Shown here one piece after another: positions 51,201 through 60,200 of a DNA stretch of 64,000 bases (position 1 is the stretch's first letter; every line of letters begins with the position of its first letter). Both the position numbers and the translations under genes were made by a program. The DNA is from Centropus unirufus (taxonomy: Eukaryota > Chordata > Aves > Cuculiformes > Centropidae), in assembly GCA_013397695.1 (NCBI GenBank), contig VYZI01000125.1:1344491-1408490 (forward strand), in the 5' to 3' direction. The notes beneath the pieces were generated by a model. The model worked only from the letters and a program-made list of their open reading frames with translations, searched no databases and had not been told where the DNA came from.

Positions 51201-54200
51201 CTGAAGTGCTGATTTGCTTTGTTTATTAAATAGTAAATCTGCCCTTTCTGAGTATATTGGCAGTTCCAGGCGAAGTGTGTTTTCAGTGACAGATCTACTT
51301 TTAACCAAGTTGTAATTATAAACCAGTGTAAACAAGGTAGAATTTTACAGATTCTTATATAAAAGAGGCACAAAAGTTGGAATTCCTTGTTTCTATCAAA
51401 TGTGACTATCCTTTAAGTGGATTTTTTTTTTTTTTAAGATACCACCACTGTAAACAGCACCAGCAATAAGAAGGAAGAAAAAGAAGAATATGACGGCTTT
51501 TCCAAACCGGCAAAGGTGTTGAAGGAGGGAAGTGTGTTAGACATCCTAAAAAGCCCTGGTGAGACTCTTCCTAAAAACGATCATGCAAAAAATGTGCCAG
51601 CATCTCTCTGCAATGGTATTAAAATAACAACACCACAACAATAGAAAACCCACCTTTGTCACGGTTAATGCAGCATTAGATATAAATTAGCTATAAATAC
51701 AAACACAGGACAGCATATGTTAAATGCTGTGTTTGTTGTGGTGGGTCTCCCCTTCTAATCTAAGTCAGTTTGCATTGCTGCGAGGAAAACTGCAAATTCT
51801 ATCCAGATGCATTGCTTCTCCTTTATGAGGTAGGATGTAATTGTAAAAGAAATATAAAGGGAATTGGTCAAATAATCAGTCTTTCATTTTGAAGAAATAA
51901 ATCTATGGAGTTGGAAAGGAAATGTTTATAAAACGCCTTACAAAACATTCCTCTCCCAACTTTGCTGTCCCTGGAAATTAAAATAATAGAATTGAGTTTG
52001 GGTTACAGGGGACGTTAAAGACCATCCAGTTCCAATTCTGCTGCCATGGGCAGGGACACCTCCCACCAGACCAGGCTGCTGAATGCCCCATCCAACCTGG
52101 CGTTGAACACCTCCAGGGAGGGGGCGTCCACAGCTTCCCTGGGCAACCTGTGCCAGTGCCTCACCACCCTCAGCGTGATTTCTTCCTAGTGTCTAATCTA
52201 AATCCTCCCCCCTCCAATTTAAAGCCCTTCCCCCTTGTCCTGTCACTCCATGCCCTTGTAGTAAGTCCCTCCCCAGCTTTCCTGTAGCCCCTTCAGGTAC
52301 TGGAAAGCAGCTATAAGGTCTCCCCAGGGCCTTCTCTTCTCCAGGCTGAACATTATAACAACAAATCAAGAATAGTAAAACCAGTTCTGTTCCTAAGGAT
52401 GTTTGAAAAACTACAAATGTTTTGGCCTTAAATTGTAATGGTTGCAATACATAAATGGGTTCAGATGTAAATTTTAAATAGAATGGGATGTATGCTTAAA
52501 AAACACTTCTGATTTTCAGTTTTATGCACCTGCAGCCATTGTCAGCTGTTGAATAAAGTGCATGTAGAGCTGTTTTTGTTTTTTTTTTGTTTTAAGAAAA
52601 AACGACTTATTGAATTTGATCTTTCCCCAAAAGCCTTAAGTTACATCAGCACGGTTTTTTGTGAAGTGACAATTCTATTTACCTTCTAGGAGGGCAGTGC
52701 CTTTTTAACTGGGAAAGAGCTAAGGGAGAGGATATAGGCTGTGCATTTCATTTAAAGAAGGGCCTGTGAGTCAAGTGACGCTGCTTTTCTGTATCAGTTC
52801 AAGAGAAGCAAGTTCTAAATCCATGCTGTTCAAATACTTTGCTTCTGATTTAAAAAAAACAGCCCCCAAGCAGCAACAACATCATAAAAACCCTCTTCAT
52901 TTTAGCTTTGCAAGTAATTTGTGCTGCTATTTAAGGTTTTATATTTAAGCATTTTCTTTAATGTTTCCGTATTGGTGGTTCTCGTTTTCTGTTAAAATTG
53001 GTACCTTTAAATAAGGAGTTGGCCTGTGTTCAGTGCATTTCCTGCAAAGATAATAGATAACGATTGCTGTGTTGTCTTAGTATTTATTCTTTAATTGATA
53101 CTCAGTATCTGTGGGGAAATGTGGATTGCTGGTCCAAGTACCAACTGCTGTGTAGCCGCTAAAGTAAATGCAAGTTGTCTACTATGGCAGAAAGAGCTTT
53201 AGAAACTCTTTGAAACTGCTTGCAAAGTTGAGTGAAAGCATTCTCCTTAATCTCACAGTTTGGGGTTTGATTGAGACAGAAATCTATCAGAAAGTAACGC
53301 TTGGCCTGTGCTGAGTGATTTACAGTGCCCTTTGCTGATCGCTGCTGAGGATTAAGAGTGAAGGGGTGGGAGGTGTCCCTGCCCATGACTGGGGGCTTGG
53401 AACTGGGTGATTTTTAAGGTCCCTTCCAACCCAAACGATTCTGTGATTAACTACAGCCAAACGGTATCTTGAAATATAATGAGATGATTTCTAGTCCATG
53501 ATGTACAGTTCAGCTTTCAGTACTGTTGGTTCACGTTTTTACCTCCTGGTGAAGATTTATATTTAAAACTTGCTCGAAAATGAAGAGCTAAACTGAGATT
53601 TAAATGAATGTTTTGTCATGTGCCAGTACAGGATATGAAATTTCATCCATTTAGGTAAGATTTCCAAGGACTTCCTCTTCCAGTTGGTCAGAATGCATAG
53701 CTGTAACCATTGGCACTGGGTTTAAATACACCATTTCATATAATAAGTAACTTAGACGTGGTGAGGGTGCTGCTTTATCAGTAAGATCTCTCCCTGTGTA
53801 TTCTTTTACTCTAGGCTTTACATCTGTGAAGACACCCTCTTCTACATCTGCACAGCCTGTTACAAGCACAGTGGTCTATACAAGGCCTGCAATAAGTAGT
53901 TTTTCTGCAGGTAAAGACGCCTCTAAACAAGCCACCTCGTTTTGGCAGCCTGACACGCATGACCTGTGTCTCCAAAACAAAACCACAGATGGCAAGTGTG
54001 TAACGTGTCAAGCTGCTAAATCTCCAACAGCTGAGAGTACGAAACAGACGATAAGCTCCAGTCAATGTGTCACCTCCAAGGCAGCAGCCCCTCCAGCAGG
54101 GATTTTGGGATTTGAAGACAAATTTAAGGCAGCACCCAACACATGGGATTGTGATACCTGTCTGGTCCAGAACAAACCTGAAGCTACAAAATGTATAGCA

Positions 54201-57200
54201 TGTGAGACACCAAAGCCTGGAACAGGAGTAATGCCTGCTCTGACATTGCCAGTGGTCACAGACAGCTTGGTGACAGTGACGTCTTCCTCCAGCAGCACCG
54301 ACACAACAGCAACTCTGGGGTTTGGAGACCAATTTAAGAAGCCAAAAGGCTCTTGGGACTGCACCGTGTGCCTTGTATCAAATAAGGCAGAAGACAGCAA
54401 ATGTGTAGCTTGTCAGTCTGAGAAACCAGGTGTGTTCCTCTGCTTTCTGTTGTTTAATTCCAGCCTTTGGGCATTCCTTGTGGAATAACATACAATGCAT
54501 GTAAAAACTATTTTCAGCAGCGTGGCTGTGTGCCAGACAGGATGGATTAGTGCCCACCTGGAGGAATGGTTACAGGCACTTCTGAGGCCTTAAGCCAGGT
54601 TGCAGCCCATCACAAGAACTGAACTGTGAAATGTGTTGGTGCTGAGTTGAGTTGAAGCAAATGTACCTTGCTTCACAGCTAGTGAGGAGCACTGACTGAA
54701 CTGGGTGCCTTAACTAATTTAAAACCAATTTGCTCATTTTCATGGGGAAAAATGGGAACTCCGTAGGAACAGGTTAAAAATTATTGGTTTTTTTTTCCTC
54801 TGGTAAAACATAAGCAGAAACAGTATTTACAGAACAGAGATAGAAAAGCCTCCACTCAGCATTTGTGTGTAATTGAGCAGAGGTGGGAAGCCAGATTTCA
54901 CAGAACCATAGAATGGCTTGGGTTGGAAGGGACCTTAAAGACCATCCAGTTCCAACCCTCCTGCCATGGGCAGGGACACATCCCACCAGACCAGGCTGCT
55001 CAAGGCCCCATCCAACCTGGCCTTGAGGAACTCCAGGGAGTGGGCATCCACAGCTTCCCTCGCCAACCTGTGCCAGTGCTTCACCACCCTCACTCAGCGT
55101 GAAGAATGTCTAGTCATAATCTTCCTCTCTCCAATTTGAAGCCACCCCCCTCATCCCATCACTCCAGGCCCTTGTAAAAAGCCCCAGCTTTCCTGTAGCC
55201 GCTTTATGTCCTGGAAGGCTGTTATAAGGTCTCCCCAGAGCCTTCTCTTCTTCAGGCTGGACAGCCCCAACTCTCAAGTCTGATTTCAAGGTGGTGTAGT
55301 CTTTAACTAATCATCTTAAGCTAAAACAACACTGTATGTTCAGCTATGCCTCTGAAGGCCAGGGGTAGCCTTCCAGACCTTGGGTGATCTTTTTCTGCAG
55401 GGTCAAGGTCCTTCCAGACTTGGGGGAATTAGCAGTTGTCTTCAGTGTGATGCTGGGTTGTTTCCTGTTATGTGTGATTGTAGTGGATTTTCAGTGTGGT
55501 TCAAAAACAATACCCTCAACCACAGTTACCTTGGTGTTAAATTTCGTTGGTACTTAACATTCTATAATGTACCATTATGGCAAAGAACACTGGCACAAAT
55601 ATATCCAGAAGGGAAAAAACAAAAAACTGAGATGGCCCAAGTTGTACTTTTGTAACCATCTTGTACAGTAAGAGTGGAATTCCTTTAGATAAGAGAACGC
55701 AATTCAGGGGGAGCTTTATTCTCATGGACTTTCAGCCTCAGAGTTGATCACCTGGCCCTTCTGTCTGAGGCTTTAGCCATTGCAAGGAGGAATTTTTGCA
55801 ATGTGAGGCTTCCGAGTTCCTCTCTTGTGTTGTTATGTAGTGTTGAGCATGTCTGTCTGTCTTATGCATGTGGTGGTGAATCGTTCTGATAAGTGATGGC
55901 AAGGCTGAGAACTTAGCAGGGATCATTAATTTGAGTGGTGCTGTCCTTGACAAGGGGCAACTCCTGTCACCAGGAATTCTTTTAGTGGTGCCAGTTGAGC
56001 ACAGTGCCTCTGAAAAAGGCTGTGTTGCTGGGCTGCATGAGCTGCAGTTGCTGTTTAAATGTCTCCGATTCGATTTATGCTTAAGATCATGGATAGATTA
56101 TAAAGAAGAACCCTGTTGTTCCTATTGTTTGCATTCTCAGGTTGTTTGACTGAACTGTCTTGTAGTTTCATGGGTTTTTTGTCATTCTCCTTGTCTGCTT
56201 TGTAACTTACTGAGCATCCAAGTGCTGCCTAAAAAGTTCACGTTCACCTTATCATCTAAGCAGGGTAATTTACTGTCCGTCTTGCTTCTCAGGGAGTTCA
56301 GTGCCTGTGACCAGTAACAGCATTCCTGCATCGTCTGCTCCTTCTGGAGGATTTCTGGATTTAGACAAATTCAAGAAGCCTGAAGGAAGTTGGGAATGTG
56401 AGGTCTGCATGGTCCAAAACAAAGCAGAAGCCACGAAATGTGTAGCCTGTGAAAGTGCAAAGCCAGGCACTAAAGCAGAGCTCAAAGGTAACACTCAGTG
56501 ATGAGAACAAGAGTGCATGTTCTGCAGTTTATTTTATCTTTTCTCTGTTGGTTTTTTTTTTAAGTACTGTTATTTTTCCTTTGAGGTATGACAAAAGTGT
56601 TCCTTTTTCTTCTAGGAATATTTCTTAAGTAAGGTAAAGTGTCTCTGCTCCCACGCCCTCCCCTCAGAGAAAAAGATGATACTTTGAGAGGAAAGCTTGT
56701 ATTAATGTCGTAGTTGTGCTTCACAAGCCTTACATGTGGTTCATTTGGAGCTTAAACTAAAAGCATGATCATAGAATCACCAGGTTGGAAAAGACCTCTG
56801 AGATCATTGAGCCCAACTGTACCTGTCTGCCACTAAACCATATCCCATAGCTGCTCATCTTCAAAACACCTCCAGGGCTGGTGACTCCACCTGCCTGTGC
56901 AGCCTCTGCCAGGGCCGGAGGACCCTTTCCTTGAAGAACTTTCTCCTAATGTCCAGTCTGACCCTGCCCTAGCACAGCTTGAGCCCCTTGCCTCATCCTG
57001 TCACCTGGGACAGAGGAGACCACCACCCACCTCTCCACACCCTCCACCTACCCTGCTGTAGGCAGGGATAAGGTCTCCCCTCAGCCTCCTTTTCTCCAGA
57101 CTGAACATCCCCAGCTCTCTCAGCTGCTCCTCATAAGACTTCTTCTCCAAGTTAATGGTATACTTTTCAAAGCCAGGGAGCAGACAGAAGAAAACCATTG

Positions 57201-60200
57201 CCAGAAGGTGTGTGTGGAGAGGGAGCGTGGAGTTCCCTTGTTTGTTTTAACTCTGGGAAGTTCAGGACTAGAATGCCACCTGTGTGCCCTGCACATTGTA
57301 CGTCATGTATTGCAAGCCTAACTTTTATCACTTTATTTCTGCAGGTTTTGGTTCTGCTGCTGTGTCCTCAAATGCTGCAATGCCATCGTTTAAATTTGGT
57401 GTCCCAGCATCGTCCTCTGAATCTTCTCAGTCGCTGGGTAGTGCAGGAAACTTCAAATTCGGAGAACAAGGGAGTTTCAAGTTCGGAATTGCATCTGAAT
57501 CTGCATCCTCCAATGCTGCTAGTGGGGGATTTAAGTTTCCCACTAGTTCAGGGGACTTGAAATTTGGAGTTTCTTCCTCAGACTCTAAACCAGAAGACAG
57601 TAAAAAGGAAAGCAAAAGTAACAGTTTTACCTTTGGAATTCCATCTACAACCAGTCAGGCTCCTTCGACGTTTCAGTTTGGAACACCGAGCCTAGGACAG
57701 CAGGAAAAGAAAGAGGCACCAGTTTTGGGAGGCTTTAGTTTTGGCTCGAGTTCTACTTCTTCCATAGCCACCAATGAGAACAAAACCGGAGTCGGTGGCT
57801 TCACTTTTGGGACTGTGGCAGAGAAGGAGGCAGCAACACCTGCTCTCACATTCAAGAAGTCAGATGAGAAAAAGGATGAAACCCTCCCAACAAAGGGAGG
57901 CTTCTCTTTTGGTAGTGTGGAGCCGGCACCTGCTTCACAGTTTGTTTTGGGAAGGAAAGAGGAGAAACAGGACTCTGTCCCTTCTGCTGCTCTGTTAGTG
58001 TTTGGAAAGAAAGCTGACAAGGAGGAGTTAAAGGCCCAGCCCATCTTTTCAGCTGGGACGGCCGAGCACACCAAAGAGGAGGGCGCAGCAAAACCTATAT
58101 TCAATTTTAACTTTGGGAAACCATCGGAGAAGGAAACCGAGCAGGCAAAGCCATCATTTTCATTCGGGGCACAAACCAGTGCTTCAGGTAAACAGAACAT
58201 CTTTTGTCTTCACTTGCCTGCTTGTGTCCATCAAATGATATCTCTGGAGCCATACCGGACAAAAGCTATGGGATTCTATACATTCATGCATTAAAGCATT
58301 AGGAAAGGCTTAATTAGTACCTGGCATCTGTCTTTAGTTATGGTTATTGATGTGCAGTATGTAGCAAGTCTTTTTTAGATTTCGGGGCACTTGAACGCTT
58401 GGTTCAGGCAACACAATCTCCATGCTTGCAGGAGCCTCCATCACTTCTTGTACGAGCACAGAAGTTGCATGGTCTCAGTGGTAGCAGCGCAGCTGGGGAC
58501 CGCATCCATGCTACAGTGCTGTGCAGAGGCCTTGGAGCAGCATTGTTCTCACAGTGACAGGGAACTGGAGACGGAGTGTCTCCAGGAGGCTCAAGAACTG
58601 GTCTTGTGAGGAGTGGCTGAGGGAACTGGGGTTTAGCTTGGAGAAGAGGATGATGAGGGGAGACCTTATCCCTGCCTACAGCTGCCTGAAAGGAGGCTGT
58701 GGCGAGATGGGTGCTGGTCTCTTCTCCCAAGTGACAGGTGATAGGCTGAGAGGGAATGACCTCAAGCTGTGCCAGGGCCGCTTCAGATTGGATATTAGGA
58801 AAAAATTCTTCACTGAAAGGGTCATCAGGTACTGGCAGAGGCTGCCCAGGAATGTGATGGAGTCACCAACTCCAGAGGTGTTTAAAAGAGGGAGATGAGG
58901 TGCCTAGGGATAGGGTTTAGTGAAGACAGGTACAGTTGGACTCGGTGGTCTCAGAGGTCTTTTCCAACCTGGTGGTTCTATGAAATTAATAATGGGACTT
59001 AGATCGGCAGCTTAGGGAAAGCTGAAGAATTACTTTAAAAGACAGGCCTGTTTTGTGCTTCTAAAAGGTCTTGCAGGTGCTTAGGTACGATGAACTTAAG
59101 CTTGATGAACTTAAGCTTGGGAGAGTTAGGCTAGGGGATGGTAAGCTTTGCTTAGCCTAAAGCTATAGGCACAGGGCTGTTTTCAGTACTCCATTGAGCA
59201 AAGCCATGGCACAGGTACAGGCGATAGATGCTCTTCTAGATGTTCTCCTAAGGATGTGTGAAATGTGATGTTGTTCCAAGACATCAGAAGCACTGGTTTA
59301 TACTGGTTCAGGTAATGACAGCTCATTGGTTCCTCACAATCCCTCCATTCCTTTAATTGTGGATAGCAACAATCAGCATGTTAAATGCACATCAGCACAG
59401 TCAGTCTGGATCTTATCTAAGCATCGGTAGCTGGGGTAGTTGAGTTTGAGGCCTCACTCAGGGCTGCTCTTTGTACAATGACTGAAACAAGAGTGTGTTT
59501 GCTCTACTTCAGTATTTCTGTGGTGGTTTATGTAGTGTTTGTCCTTTCAGATACAGGAGCAGCAAAGCCATCCTTCAGCTTTCTGAGCTCGAGTTCCTCT
59601 GGCACGGTCGTGCCTGCCACTTCAGCCAACAGCGGCAGCGTGTTTGGCAGTGCCATCTCTTCTACAAACCCCCAGCCGGTTCCCGCTCCCTTCGTGTTCG
59701 GGCAACCCAGCAACACTGTCAGCAGCTCTGTTTTTGGCAACTCTGCAGACTCTGCGGCATCTCAGTCATTTGGCTTCTCTCAAGAAAACAAAACAGCAAC
59801 CACATCTTCCAGCACCGGCCCAGCTCTTGCTTCCTTTCTGTTTGGTTCAGGAGCCAGCAGTACCAATACAGCAAATCCAGGCTTTACCTTTGGAGCCACA
59901 ACCACGTCAAGTTCAACAGGTACATTTTATATTGATGTTCTGGGTTTTGCCATTACATAGAGAACCAAGGAAATACTGTTTCATTGATATTTTACTATGG
60001 ATCATGTGTAGGCAAGGTGCATGCAAGTAGAGAAAAATACTGAGTGTTTGTATTCAGCAATGTAAATTTAGGCTCAGTTTTTCAGTCTGGGAAGTACAGC
60101 TCAGGAGTGAAATAGCAGCAGCTTTGTTTTTAGGCAAAGAACAAGGTCTCACTGGGTTTCAGTGAAATTTTCACCATGAGAGCAGTAGCTTCCTCCTCCT

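Noticed and set aside
53811..54332. A 173-codon Cys-rich frame on the - strand
   Set aside because: Shadow of the zinc-finger exon of NUP153 on the other strand; its Cys content follows from the sense codons.
57673..58200. A 175-codon frame on the - strand
   Set aside because: Antisense shadow of the FG-repeat exon 18, where repeated Ser/Phe/Gly codons avoid stops on the other strand.
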